This document shows positions 30,845 through 39,432 of a DNA stretch of 64,000 nt, one piece after another. Position 1 is the first letter of the stretch. Every line of letters begins with the position of its first letter. Both the position numbers and the translations under genes were made by a program. Source of the stretch: an uncultured Haliea sp. (GTDB lineage Bacteria > Pseudomonadota > Gammaproteobacteria > Pseudomonadales > Halieaceae); NCBI GenBank assembly GCA_913061145.1, contig CAJXUQ010000001.1, positions 62,001 through 126,000 of the forward strand, in the 5' to 3' direction. The notes below the pieces were generated by a model that was given only the letters and a program-made list of their open reading frames with translations, made no database searches and had not been told where the DNA came from.

Positions 30845-30864
30845 GGGCTACCCTCTGTGGCGAT

Positions 30865-31455
30865 CTACCGGTCGGGGATCAGACCCCGAAGAAGTTTCGT
30901 GACAATGGCAATGCTGTTTTCCCTGCTGAGCCCCTGATGCTCACGCAGGCGATGCCACATTTCAAACGAGGCGATCGCGTCGACCGCCTCCCGCTCATCG
31001 GCTGGCAGCGCGTGCAGTTCAGGGAGCCAGTCATTGAGGTTGTGTCGCAATCCACGCAGGGCGCGCGCATAGTTCCTGCGCAGGAACTCATAGCGCCAGC
31101 GCTGGGCAGCGGTGGACAACATCACATTGCAGATCTGCTCATAGGCATCCGCATAGCACTCCACCGCGTGCACCAGGCGTTCATCCAGCGTGCCCGCACG
31201 GTCGCCGCCCGTGAAGAGATTTTTCCAGGTTTCACCGAGTTGCTCATTGACTGCTTCAGCGAGCGCACCCATATCCTCAAAGTGACGGAAAAATGAGCGA
31301 ATGCCGACACCCGCTCGCTGGGCCACCTGCTGCGCCGTGGGCACCAGCACACCCTCCTCCATGAGGGCGACCGCGGCCTCGATAATGGCGTTGCGACTGC
31401 GCTCACTGCGCAGACGACGCCCGTCAACGACGGTTGTCCGTACCGCTTCACCCAT
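30865..31455 (-). CDS. TetR-family transcriptional regulator
   Basis: A TetR-type repressor of about 196 residues. The N-terminal helix-turn-helix (TAQQVAQRAGVGIRSFFRHF) is clear, preceded by RSRNAIIEAAVALM. The C-terminal ligand domain is all helical and has its own sequence. I prefer the ATG at 31455. An upstream in-frame ATG at 31497 sits right next to the putative operator and has no ribosome binding site. It probably controls its own operon (with the DsbA-like gene) and the divergent sulfatase/metallo-hydrolase promoter. Confidence 0.85.
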   Translation of the reverse strand: MGEAVRTTVVDGRRLRSERSRNAIIEAAVALMEEGVLVPTAQQVAQRAGVGIRSFFRHFEDMGALAEAVNEQLGETWKNLFTGGDRAGTLDERLVHAVECYADAYEQICNVMLSTAAQRWRYEFLRRNYARALRGLRHNLNDWLPELHALPADEREAVDAIASFEMWHRLREHQGLSRENSIAIVTKLLRGLIPDR

Positions 31456-31487
31456 GATCGTCCATAGCTGGATTGCCGCCTCGGGAT

Positions 31488-31529
31488 ATAATGACATTTA
31501 ATATGCAATATTTTGCCACGATTTGTGGC
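31488..31529. promoter_or_regulatory. putative TetR autoregulatory region with three short motifs
   Basis: Upstream of the TetR gene are ATAATGACA (31488-31496), shared exactly in inverted form with the metallo-hydrolase promoter; AATAT-GCA-ATATT (31500-31512), a perfect dyad; and GCCAC-GATTT-GTGGC (31515-31529), another perfect dyad. Any of these may be the operator. The first is the best candidate because it recurs. Confidence 0.45.
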
Positions 31530-31596
31530 CATTGCCTATTTGGTGCGGAAATGCCGACGCAACATGATCACCGAGCGAGGGTTCGGGCCACAGTGC

Positions 31597-31935
31597 TTAT
31601 CGCCCAGAGCTGCCGGGGCGCAGGCAAACGGCGGCCCCCCAACAGCGCAAGATAGCGGGGCGCCAGGCAAGAGCCATTGCCACCGCCAGCGCCGCCGGCA
31701 CCAGCAGCATAACCCAGACCAGCACCGCCATGGTCGGCGCATCCGCACGCAGACAGGCGGCCAGTGCAGTCGCCAGCGCTAGCCACCCGAGACAGCGCAA
31801 TACGAGAGCGGGGTGTCTGCGCGCAGCCGTGGCGGACATCACCTGAGCCCAGTGTACCGGCTTGGCCAGCGCCAGCCACACCGCGCCGCTGAAGCAGCCC
31901 ACGGCAGCGAGCCACAACCAGGCCACATCAGCCAC
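31597..31935 (-). CDS. DUF3325 membrane protein of iron locus
   Basis: A 112-residue protein with three hydrophobic helices (WLWLAAVGCFSGAVWLALA, LRCLGWLALATALAACL, MAVLVWVMLLVPAALAVAMA). It matches the DUF3325 family, which is nearly always encoded beside PepSY and DUF3649 proteins in TonB/iron-related loci. It starts at a GTG that overlaps the PepSY gene end by eight bases and is the third gene of the locus. Confidence 0.75.
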   Translation of the reverse strand: MADVAWLWLAAVGCFSGAVWLALAKPVHWAQVMSATAARRHPALVLRCLGWLALATALAACLRADAPTMAVLVWVMLLVPAALAVAMALAWRPAILRCWGAAVCLRPGSSGR

Positions 31936-33610
31936 GTGACGCCTCCACAGGTTCTACAGCGCTGCTGGCGGCCTCTGCACCCCGCCCGTACAACCTCACT
32001 GCCGCCGTGAACGCGATGACTGCCACTGCCAACAGACTGGCATCCACGCCGGCGACCGGCCAGTAGCCCGTTGTGACCGTGTGCCACAGGTGATCCCCCG
32101 TGGTCACCCAGTTGAGCGTCACCGCCAGCACCGCGAGCGCGGCAATGCCGATACATTGCTCACGCCAGGCCGGTGACACGGCACCCCCGAGCAGCGCGGT
32201 GCTGCGCACCCAGGCGTGCAGCAGAGCGCACAGCCAGGTGTACCAGAACGCCCGCTCCTCCCATCCGGCGCGCGCCGGAAGGTCAATCGGGAGCACCCGA
32301 TTGGCAACCAGCATGCCCAGCACCGCCAGCACCATCCCCGTGACCGCCGTCACCGCGAGGGCGTCCACGCTACGCAGGGACTGCGGTGAGTGATGGGCCC
32401 ATTGGCGCTTGCGCTTTTCCGTAAAAAAGATAAACCCCGTCGCAATACACACACAGCCAACCAGACCGCCAAGGACATAGAGCCAGCGCAGCAGCCAGTG
32501 ACGGAAGTGCTGAAGATGCAGGCCAGTGAGAAACTCGCTGACCGCATGCACGGCAGACGGCGCGGGATCTTCATGCAGGATCTCACCGGTGCGTGCGCTG
32601 AAGTGTATCCCCTCGCCGACCAGCGCCACGCGGTCACTGCCGGCCCGGAAAATACTGACATAGCCATTGAGATCACCCATGTGCTCGATGGTCAGGAAAC
32701 CCACCTCCCCCGGTATGCCCCGCTGCGCCCAGCGCGCCTTCGCCTGCGCCACCATGGCGTCTACCGAAGCGAGCGGCGCGGGCACGCCTGCGGGCTCATG
32801 GGGCAGGCCCGTTTGCGCCGCCTCCAGAACCTCGTGTTGCCTGTCCAGGGGCCGCAGCAGCGAGTCGTGCACGGGCAGGTAGATGGCGGCAAAGATCAGC
32901 AGACCGGTCAGGGCAAAGAAAAAATGAAAAGGCAGCGCGACCACACCCGTCAGGTTGTGCAGGTCCAGCGTGCTGCGCTGGCTACGTTTGTGGGGCCGGA
33001 AGGTAAACAACTCGCGCAGCAGGCGGCGGTGAATCAGCAGTCCGGTAACCAGCGCTGCCAGCATGGACATGGCCGCCAGCCCAACCACCCAGTAGCCGAT
33101 GATCGCCGGCGAGGCGTTCAGACTGTAGTGCATGGGGTAGAAGAAATCGGTGCCGATCTGCAGCCGATTCTCGGGCAGAAACGCCCCGCTGCGCGGATCG
33201 ACCTGGGCTCGCCCATGCGCATGCAGGTGATCGTCTGCCGGGTCCAGCGGCGCATTGGGTACACCGAACTCCGCGCCCACCAGCAGCACCGGGTCGCGGT
33301 GCGTGGTGTAGGCAAACAGCGACACCAGCGGCAGGCTGGCCACATCCGGCAGTTCACCCGTCACCCGGCGCGCGATGCGCTCAAGGTCAGCAGGATCCGG
33401 GCGCAGGCGCTGATACACCGGTGCCAACACCCGATCAAAGGACGGCATGGGCTGCACTGCAAAGCGGGTTTCCGGGACCGCCCAGCGGTCGATCTCGCGA
33501 TCGAACACCGACAGGGTGCCAAAGAAAAACACCACCATCAGCACGTAGCCCAGCACCAGACCGAAACCCGTATGGACCCAGGCCATGGCCTGGCGAACCG
33601 TATCAAACAT
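31928..33610 (-). CDS. PepSY-associated transmembrane protein (iron locus)
   Basis: A 560-residue membrane protein of the PepSY_TM family. The first helix is near the N-terminus (FGLVLGYVLMVVFFFGTLSV), three or four more lie in the centre (MSMLAALVTGLLIHRRLL, LPFHFFFALTGLLIFAAIYL, LRWLYVLGGLVGCVCIATGF) and further ones at the end. Conserved histidines in the central helices could bind haem. Such proteins are induced by iron starvation and are thought to help reduce ferric iron from siderophores in the periplasm. That role is inferred from the family. The ATG follows the DUF3649 stop by three bases. Confidence 0.85.
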   Translation of the reverse strand: MFDTVRQAMAWVHTGFGLVLGYVLMVVFFFGTLSVFDREIDRWAVPETRFAVQPMPSFDRVLAPVYQRLRPDPADLERIARRVTGELPDVASLPLVSLFAYTTHRDPVLLVGAEFGVPNAPLDPADDHLHAHGRAQVDPRSGAFLPENRLQIGTDFFYPMHYSLNASPAIIGYWVVGLAAMSMLAALVTGLLIHRRLLRELFTFRPHKRSQRSTLDLHNLTGVVALPFHFFFALTGLLIFAAIYLPVHDSLLRPLDRQHEVLEAAQTGLPHEPAGVPAPLASVDAMVAQAKARWAQRGIPGEVGFLTIEHMGDLNGYVSIFRAGSDRVALVGEGIHFSARTGEILHEDPAPSAVHAVSEFLTGLHLQHFRHWLLRWLYVLGGLVGCVCIATGFIFFTEKRKRQWAHHSPQSLRSVDALAVTAVTGMVLAVLGMLVANRVLPIDLPARAGWEERAFWYTWLCALLHAWVRSTALLGGAVSPAWREQCIGIAALAVLAVTLNWVTTGDHLWHTVTTGYWPVAGVDASLLAVAVIAFTAAVRLYGRGAEAASSAVEPVEASRG

Positions 33611-33613
33611 ACC

Positions 33614-33949
33614 TCAACCCCCGGCCAGAAGCCTGAGCTGCCAGTGGGCCGCGAGTGCCGTGGACGCTGCGCCCACGCCGAACAGGCACAACCAAACCCG
33701 CAGCAGGCTGCGCGCAATGTACGCCCAGAGGAATAGCGCGAGAAAGCCGGGGAAGGCCACCAGCATCGCCACCATCCAGGCTTCGTCCCAGGCTATGCCG
33801 CCCGCCACCTGCGCCACAATCAGCAGGCTGCTGGCGCCCCAGACAAACGTGTAGCTGCCGAACAGGCTGACGAAGACCCGCGCTGCCAGCGCGCTACGCC
33901 GAAGCGGCTCAGCGGCCGACCGATAGTGCAACGGGCTTTCCGACATCAT
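33614..33949 (-). CDS. DUF3649 membrane protein of iron locus
   Basis: A 111-residue protein with three hydrophobic helices (VFVSLFGSYTFVWGASSLL, MVAMLVAFPGFLALFLWAY, LRVWLCLFGVGAASTALAA). It belongs to DUF3649, the usual first gene of this iron-regulated trio. AGGAG stands directly before the double ATG (33949/33946). A Fur-box-like sequence lies 24-42 bases upstream, so this is the first gene of the transcript. Confidence 0.78.
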   Translation of the reverse strand: MMSESPLHYRSAAEPLRRSALAARVFVSLFGSYTFVWGASSLLIVAQVAGGIAWDEAWMVAMLVAFPGFLALFLWAYIARSLLRVWLCLFGVGAASTALAAHWQLRLLAGG

Positions 33950-33972
33950 GGCTCCTGATCGCTTAACGACTT

Positions 33973-33991
33973 AATGATAATTATTCTTATT
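33973..33991 (-). promoter_or_regulatory. Fur box
   Basis: On the minus strand the 19 bases AATAAGAATAATTATCATT match the Fur consensus (GATAATGATAATCATTATC) at 13 of 19 positions. The AT-rich tract contrasts with its GC-rich surroundings and lies just upstream of the DUF3649-PepSY-DUF3325 genes. Iron-replete Fur would block this promoter. Confidence 0.75.
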
Positions 33992-34136
33992 TGAAAACCG
34001 ATGTCAAGTGCGGCGCACACGCTCGGTGAGTGCAGGCGCGCGGCCTGCTTTCTTGATCCGTGGCAAGCCAGACGCAATACGGATATGTAATCATGCTTCC
34101 CTGTCTGCCGGCATGACGATACGGAGGAGCGGTGGC

Positions 34137-35519
34137 ATGAGCATCATCGATGAGATAGGCGCGGTGGTCGGGCCCAAAGGAATATTGCTGGGCGCCGATG
34201 TCCGTGCCAGGCCAAATCACAGCTGGGGCCAGGGCAGCTGCGAGGCGCAGGCCATCGTGCGCCCTGCCAGCACGGCTGAGGTGTCGGAGGTCATGCGCAT
34301 CTGCCACGCGCACAACCAGAGCGTGGTGCCCTGGGGCGGTCTCAGCGGCCTGGTGGACGGCATCACCTGCTCGGCGAGTGACATCGTCTTGTCCCTGGAG
34401 CGTATGCAGGCTATCGAGCACCTCGACGACGGCGCCGGGGTGATGACGGTACAGGCCGGCGCTATTGTGCAGACCGTGCAGGAGACGGCAGCGGAAGCCG
34501 GCTGGCTGTTCGCGGTGGACTTCGGCGCGCGCGGCAGTGCGCGCATCGGCGGGATGATTGCCACCAATGCCGGGGGCAACAGCGTGGTTCGCTACGGTAT
34601 GGCCAGGGAGCAGGTACTGGGGCTGGAGGCCGTGCTGGCCGATGGCACCGTCATCAGTTCCATGAACGAGATGCTGAAGAACAATGCGGGCTACGACGTG
34701 AAGCATCTGTTCATTGGCTCCGAGGGCACGCTGGGCATTGTTACGCGGGCCGTATTGCGCCTGCGCCCCGCCCCGCGGGCGACACAAACCGCCTTTGTCG
34801 CGGTGGACGAGTTCCCCTCTCTGCTGCAACTCCTGCGGCGGCTGGGCACCGAACTGGAGGGCAAGCTCAGCGCGTTTGAGGTCATGTGGAACAGCCACTA
34901 TCACCTGCTGGTGGAGGAGACGCAGCGGCATCAGGCATTCCTGCCGACACACCACCCCTACTACGTACTGATCGAGGCGCAGGGTGCCAATGCGGATCAC
35001 CTGGAGGCGCAATTCACGGATGTCATGGCTGCCCTGCTCGAGGACGGCCACGTGGTGGACGCCGTCATCGCGCAGAGCGGCCAGCAGGCGGACCAGCTCT
35101 GGGCGATGCGTGATGATGTGGAGGGACTTGTGCACAGCATCAGCCCGATCGCCGTCTTTGATGTCAGCCTGCCGATTCGGCACATGGACAACTATATCAA
35201 CGAGCTCAACGCCGCACTGGCAGAGCAGTGCCCGGAGGCGAGGCTGGTCTGCTTCGGCCACATGGGCGACGGCAACCTGCATCTGGGCGTTGGGCCCGCC
35301 AACGACCGGCATCGCGTAGAGCGCATTGTGTATGAACACCTGGTGCCGCTGCAGGGCTCGGTTTCAGCGGAACACGGGATCGGCCTGGAAAAGCGCGAGT
35401 TTCTGTCCTGCAGCCGTTCGCCGGCCGAAATCGCCCTGATGCGCACCCTGAAACAGGCACTGGACCCGAAAAACCTGCTCAATCCCGGCAAAGTGCTGGC
35501 GCCCGATCCTGTACCGTAG
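34137..35519 (+). CDS. FAD-binding oxidase, GlcD/D-2-hydroxyacid dehydrogenase type
   Basis: A 460-residue enzyme of the VAO/GlcD family that oxidises 2-hydroxyacids such as D-lactate or glycolate with FAD. The FAD domain has VVPWGGLSGLVDG, the GSARIGGMIATNAGG stretch and LFIGSEGTLGIVT. The C-terminal half has the conserved CFGHMGDGNLHLG, and SAEHGIGLEKREF near the end. The ATG at 34137 has GGAGGAG seven bases upstream. The frame stays open further upstream without family similarity. It is divergent from the iron locus. The electron acceptor and exact substrate are unknown. Confidence 0.87.
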   Translation: MSIIDEIGAVVGPKGILLGADVRARPNHSWGQGSCEAQAIVRPASTAEVSEVMRICHAHNQSVVPWGGLSGLVDGITCSASDIVLSLERMQAIEHLDDGAGVMTVQAGAIVQTVQETAAEAGWLFAVDFGARGSARIGGMIATNAGGNSVVRYGMAREQVLGLEAVLADGTVISSMNEMLKNNAGYDVKHLFIGSEGTLGIVTRAVLRLRPAPRATQTAFVAVDEFPSLLQLLRRLGTELEGKLSAFEVMWNSHYHLLVEETQRHQAFLPTHHPYYVLIEAQGANADHLEAQFTDVMAALLEDGHVVDAVIAQSGQQADQLWAMRDDVEGLVHSISPIAVFDVSLPIRHMDNYINELNAALAEQCPEARLVCFGHMGDGNLHLGVGPANDRHRVERIVYEHLVPLQGSVSAEHGIGLEKREFLSCSRSPAEIALMRTLKQALDPKNLLNPGKVLAPDPVP

Positions 35520-35603
35520 CGCTGCCCTGCGCAGACTGCCGGCTTGCCCTGGAGACCGGAATCGCGCAAGACTGGACACTGACCCTGACAGAAAGACACG
35601 ACG

Positions 35604-35987
35604 ATGAAGTTCTATTCGCGCAAGTGGATCAAACCGGAAAACCTCAACCCCCACGGCAGCCTGTTTGGCGGGCAGCTGCTGAGCTGGATCGATGAGGAGG
35701 CGGTGATTTATGCCATGAGCCAGTTGGGTGGAAACCGGCACCTGGTGACCAAGTTCATGTCCGAGATCAATTTCGTCAGCTCCGCGCACCAGGGCGACAT
35801 TGTCGAGATGGGGGTGGAAGTGACCGCCTGCGGTCGCACCTCGGTGACGTTGCGGGCAGAGGTCCGCAACAAGCTCACCAAGCAGACCATTATCTCTATC
35901 GATCGCATAGTGTTCGTCAATCTCGACGCCCAGGGTTCGCCACTACCGCACGGCTACACGTGGCCCGGACAGGAAGCCACCGGGTAA
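35604..35987 (+). CDS. acyl-CoA thioesterase, YciA-like hotdog protein
   Basis: A 127-residue single hotdog domain. The long helix starts PHGSLFGGQLLSWIDE, in which Asn-Pro-His-Gly and the Asp are typical of the YciA/BACH family. The second part, SAHQGDIVEMGVEV, gives the dimer strand. Such enzymes hydrolyse medium to long acyl-CoAs in the cytoplasm. It lies 84 bp behind the FAD oxidase and may share its transcript. Confidence 0.85.
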   Translation: MKFYSRKWIKPENLNPHGSLFGGQLLSWIDEEAVIYAMSQLGGNRHLVTKFMSEINFVSSAHQGDIVEMGVEVTACGRTSVTLRAEVRNKLTKQTIISIDRIVFVNLDAQGSPLPHGYTWPGQEATG

Positions 35988-36016
35988 CGCGCCAGCACCA
36001 GCAGCACAGCGGCTGT

Positions 36017-36739
36017 TCAACCGGTGCCCGACGGTCCCACCCGGGTATCGCTGACGATACGCCCATCCACGAGATCGATCGTTCTGTCGCAGGCCGCGGA
36101 CAGGCGCGGATCGTGGGTCACCAGCAACACCGCACAGCCCACCTCGCGGCCAAAGCGCCGCATCAGCTCGAACACATCCGCTGCGGTACGCGTATCAAGA
36201 TTGCCCGTCGGCTCATCTGCGAGGAGCAGCGAGGGCTGGGTGACCAGCGCGCGGGCAATGGCAACCCGCTGCTGCTGGCCTCCGGACAGTTGGTTGGGAC
36301 GCGTCTGCGCATACTTCTCCAGACCCATGGCTGCGAGCAGGCCCCGTGCACGGTCAATCGCCGCAGGGCCCGGACGGCCGTGACGCAGCATCAGCGGCAT
36401 CAGGACGTTATCCAGTGCGCCAAAGGCCTGCACCAGATGATGGAACTGGAACACAAAGCCAATGGACTCACCGCGTAACCGTGTACGTCCGGCATCGTCC
36501 ATGGTGCTGGTGGGCTCACCCAGCAGGTACAGCTCCCCGGCACTGGGCTGGTCCAGCAAGCCGATCAGGTTCAGCAGCGTGCTCTTGCCGGACCCCGAGG
36601 GGCCGATCAAGGCGGCGAAATCATCGCGCTCGATGACAAGGTCGAGGCCGTGCAACACCTCCGTCTCATTGGACAGGCCGACATTGTAGGATTTGCGCAG
36701 CCCCACCAGACGCAGTACCGCTGCCTCGGCTTCAGACAT
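36017..36739 (-). CDS. ABC transporter ATP-binding protein (MacB/LolD type)
   Basis: A 240-residue ATPase. Walker [10 protein letters not shown], signature LSGGQQQR, Walker [14 protein letters not shown] and the switch His (LLVTHDPRL) are all intact. The [10 protein letters not shown] form and the size are those of the MacB/LolD/FtsE group, which pair with FtsX-type permeases. It overlaps the permease gene by eight bases and is the last gene of a three-gene export operon. Confidence 0.92.
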   Translation of the reverse strand: MSEAEAAVLRLVGLRKSYNVGLSNETEVLHGLDLVIERDDFAALIGPSGSGKSTLLNLIGLLDQPSAGELYLLGEPTSTMDDAGRTRLRGESIGFVFQFHHLVQAFGALDNVLMPLMLRHGRPGPAAIDRARGLLAAMGLEKYAQTRPNQLSGGQQQRVAIARALVTQPSLLLADEPTGNLDTRTAADVFELMRRFGREVGCAVLLVTHDPRLSAACDRTIDLVDGRIVSDTRVGPSGTG

Positions 36740-37970
36740 AGCGAATGGCCACTACCGGGTCCAGCATCGCGGCACGCCGTGAGGGCACCGCCGCAGCGAG
36801 CACGCCAACCACCGTGGCCAGCACAAGGGCAAACACGACCAGGGTGTTGGCAACGGGAATGTAGAACAGGCCGGGACCAAAGGTATTGAATACCCAAACG
36901 AGTACGTAGGCACCGGCAATGCCCATCAGGGCACCGAGCAGGCCATACAGCGCACCCTGAATCAGAAAGACCTGCAGGACCTGCTGACGACCGGCGCCCA
37001 TGGCACGCAGAATGCCGATTTCCCGCGTTCGCTGTACAACACTCACCGACAGCACACTGGCAATACCAAACGCCACGGACAGCGAAACAAATACGATAAT
37101 CATATTGGTGGACAGGCTTTGCGCGCTCAGCGCATTCATCAGCTGGGCATTCTTTTCCATCCAGCTTTCGGCCTCCAGCCCGGTCAGGCGGGCAATGCGC
37201 CGGGCAATTGTGTCGGCGGCAAAAATGTCGTCCACCACCAGGTCGAGCTGGGTCACGCCGCCGGGGAGCCCGAGCAGTGCCTGGGCCTGTTTCAGGCCAA
37301 GGTAGACGTTGCGCGCATCGAGTTCCCGCACGCCGAGCTCAAAGACGGCCACGACGTTCACCACCGCCGGATTGTCGCGGCCCGTGTCCAGGCGCAACTT
37401 GTCGCCCACCCGCAGACCGAGTGTCATGGCCAGCTCACTGCCGATCATCGCCTCACCCGGCTCCAGTCGGGCACTGCCATCGATAATGTAGTCCGGCAGC
37501 GGGATAATCTGCTGGTAACGTTGCAGGTCGATGCCGGTCAGCGCAACGGACTCCAGGGCGGCGCCGCGGCCCGCGAAGGCCGGCCCGGCGATCACCGGCG
37601 ACACCGCCCCCACCGAGGGCAGTGTATCCAGCGTTGCGACCACCTGCTGCCAGTTGTTGATGGAGCGGCGCCGTTGGGCGCGCTTGTCTTCCCACACCAG
37701 CTGCAGCGTGTCCTTTGCGACCACCGGCTGCCGGTTCACCTCATCCGGGGCCAGCACGCGGATATGGGCCTGGGTACCGAGGGTGCGCTGCACGATATTC
37801 GACTGCAACCCCTGGATCAGGGCGCTGACAAACACCACCACCGCGACACCTACCGCCACACCCACCAGGATGGTGACTGTCTGCCCGCGACCATCGCGCA
37901 GAAACTGCAGCGCCAACACCCAGGCTGTCCACAGCCGCGCGACCGACGTCTTGACCGGGCCCTCAGTCAA
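36732..37970 (-). CDS. ABC transporter permease (FtsX/MacB type)
   Basis: A permease of about 412 residues with an N-terminal helix (TVTILVGVAVGVAVVVFVSA), a large periplasmic domain (about 60-280) and three C-terminal helices, among them IVFVSLSVAFGIASVLSVSV, followed by QRTREIGILRAMGAGRQQV, the cytoplasmic coupling segment of FtsX-type proteins. The start is not certain. I give a TTG at 37970 overlapping the adaptor stop. A GTG at 37919 is possible. It works with the ATPase and the adaptor protein. Confidence 0.86.
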   Translation of the reverse strand: MTEGPVKTSVARLWTAWVLALQFLRDGRGQTVTILVGVAVGVAVVVFVSALIQGLQSNIVQRTLGTQAHIRVLAPDEVNRQPVVAKDTLQLVWEDKRAQRRRSINNWQQVVATLDTLPSVGAVSPVIAGPAFAGRGAALESVALTGIDLQRYQQIIPLPDYIIDGSARLEPGEAMIGSELAMTLGLRVGDKLRLDTGRDNPAVVNVVAVFELGVRELDARNVYLGLKQAQALLGLPGGVTQLDLVVDDIFAADTIARRIARLTGLEAESWMEKNAQLMNALSAQSLSTNMIIVFVSLSVAFGIASVLSVSVVQRTREIGILRAMGAGRQQVLQVFLIQGALYGLLGALMGIAGAYVLVWVFNTFGPGLFYIPVANTLVVFALVLATVVGVLAAAVPSRRAAMLDPVVAIRYV

Positions 37971-39198
37971 ACTGCACCGGCAGTTCGTTGCGGCTGCTGT
38001 CCGCGGCGGCGCTCTCGCCCACGGGCAGTGGCCAGCGCTCGACACGCACTCGCGTGCCCTCGGCTAACGCAACGCCGGGATCCGCCAGTATCTGGTCCCC
38101 CGCCGTCAGCCCGGCCGTCACCTCAGAGAACGCCATGCCGCGCAGACCCAGCTCAACGGTGACACGCTGCAGCCGACCGTCGCTGACGCGAAGCACCTGC
38201 GCGCGGCCTCCCTGAACGCCAGCGAGGGCATCGTTGGGCAACGCGAGCGCGCTATCGCGACGACCCGTCAGAACGCTCACCGAGACCGTCATGTCCTCGC
38301 GCAGGAAGTCCGGGGCCTGCGCCACCGACAGGTGGGCCTCCACGGTACCGCGCTCCGGGTCCACACGGGGCGCCAGAAAGCTGAGGCGCGCGTCAAAGGG
38401 CCGCTCGGGATAGGCATCAGCCACCACCACCGCCGGCTGCCCCAGCGCGAGAAACGCGAGATTTTTCTCATCCAGCGGCACGCGAATTTCGGTTTCGCCG
38501 TCGCGTGCCACGGTGAACAGCACCTTGCCGGGCTGCACCAGGTCACCCGGCTCGACATCGCGGGTCAGCACCGTACCGGCCACCTCCGACCGCACGATGG
38601 TCTTTGCCAACTGGGCCTGCAGCGACGCCAGTCGGGCACGCAGCACGGCCTCCTCGGTACCGCCCGGCGCGACAGCCGCTGCCGCCACACGCGCCGTCGC
38701 AGCCGCATTCTGTGCCAGTGTTTCCGCCTCCTCCGCCTGTTCCAGCGCCTCCCGTGACAGCAGGCCACGCGCGGTCAGGTCGCGGCGTCGCTCTGCCTCA
38801 CGACGCGCCTGCAACAGCGTTGTTTCTGCGCGGGTCAATGCCAGCTCGGCCTGCGGCCGGGTCGCCGTTTCCAGCTGTTGCAACGCCACTTCCGCCTGCC
38901 GCACCTGCGCCGCCAGTTCATCGGGCCGCAGCACCAGCATCACGTCACCTGGGGCAACGCGGTCACCCTCCCGCACACGGCGTTCCAGCACCACGCCGGT
39001 TATCTCCGCACCCACCTGCGCCCGCGACACCGCCGCCACACGACCGGAGGCAACCACGGTCTGCTGCAAGGGCATGACAGCAAGCTCGTAGGCGGGGAGC
39101 GCGGGGCCACGCCACCACAACCAGAAGACGAAGGCGAAAGCGCAGGCCGACAGCAGGAGCGCGATGAGATTTCTGGACAGGATCAAAGACGAACCCAC
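37963..39198 (-). CDS. HlyD-family periplasmic adaptor (membrane fusion protein)
   Basis: A 411-residue adaptor. An N-terminal anchor (LIALLLSACAFAFVFWLWW) leads to the lipoyl half-motif (TVVASGRVAAVSRAQVGAEI), a helical hairpin (about 100-200) rich in Ala, Glu and Arg, the second lipoyl half (GDLVQPGKVLFTVARDGETE), then beta-barrel and membrane-proximal domains. It would connect the inner-membrane ABC permease to an outer-membrane channel encoded elsewhere, as in MacAB-TolC. The start is a GTG without a clear ribosome binding site, so the N-terminus may need revision. Confidence 0.85.
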   Translation of the reverse strand: MGSSLILSRNLIALLLSACAFAFVFWLWWRGPALPAYELAVMPLQQTVVASGRVAAVSRAQVGAEITGVVLERRVREGDRVAPGDVMLVLRPDELAAQVRQAEVALQQLETATRPQAELALTRAETTLLQARREAERRRDLTARGLLSREALEQAEEAETLAQNAAATARVAAAAVAPGGTEEAVLRARLASLQAQLAKTIVRSEVAGTVLTRDVEPGDLVQPGKVLFTVARDGETEIRVPLDEKNLAFLALGQPAVVVADAYPERPFDARLSFLAPRVDPERGTVEAHLSVAQAPDFLREDMTVSVSVLTGRRDSALALPNDALAGVQGGRAQVLRVSDGRLQRVTVELGLRGMAFSEVTAGLTAGDQILADPGVALAEGTRVRVERWPLPVGESAAADSSRNELPVQFD

Positions 39199-39432
39199 TC
39201 ATGAAGGGTGTTTACTGGAAGACTATCACAGTCACCTTTCCAGAGGTGCAGCAACCGGAACCCGCGTCAGACACGACAATACGGGGTGTTTGTTACACTG
39301 ACCGCGAGCCATCAATACAAGGGGCAGCCGGAGGACATATTGATAGTTGAGGCGGACGCGCGGGACGGCGGTATACTTGTCGGCACACTGCGCTTCGCGA
39401 AAACCTTTTTGCTACCCGTTTGAGGAGCTGAC

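Noticed and set aside
32390-33736. Open frame of 448 codons on the plus strand
   Set aside because: Shadow of the PepSY gene. Composition rich in His, Arg and Gln, with no fold pattern.
33987-35339. Open frame of 450 codons on the minus strand
   Set aside because: Antisense to the GlcD-type oxidase, which has a good ribosome binding site and all family motifs.
39208-39423. 71-codon frame before the patatin gene
   Set aside because: No ribosome binding site, no signal or domain pattern, and it occupies what should be the patatin promoter region.
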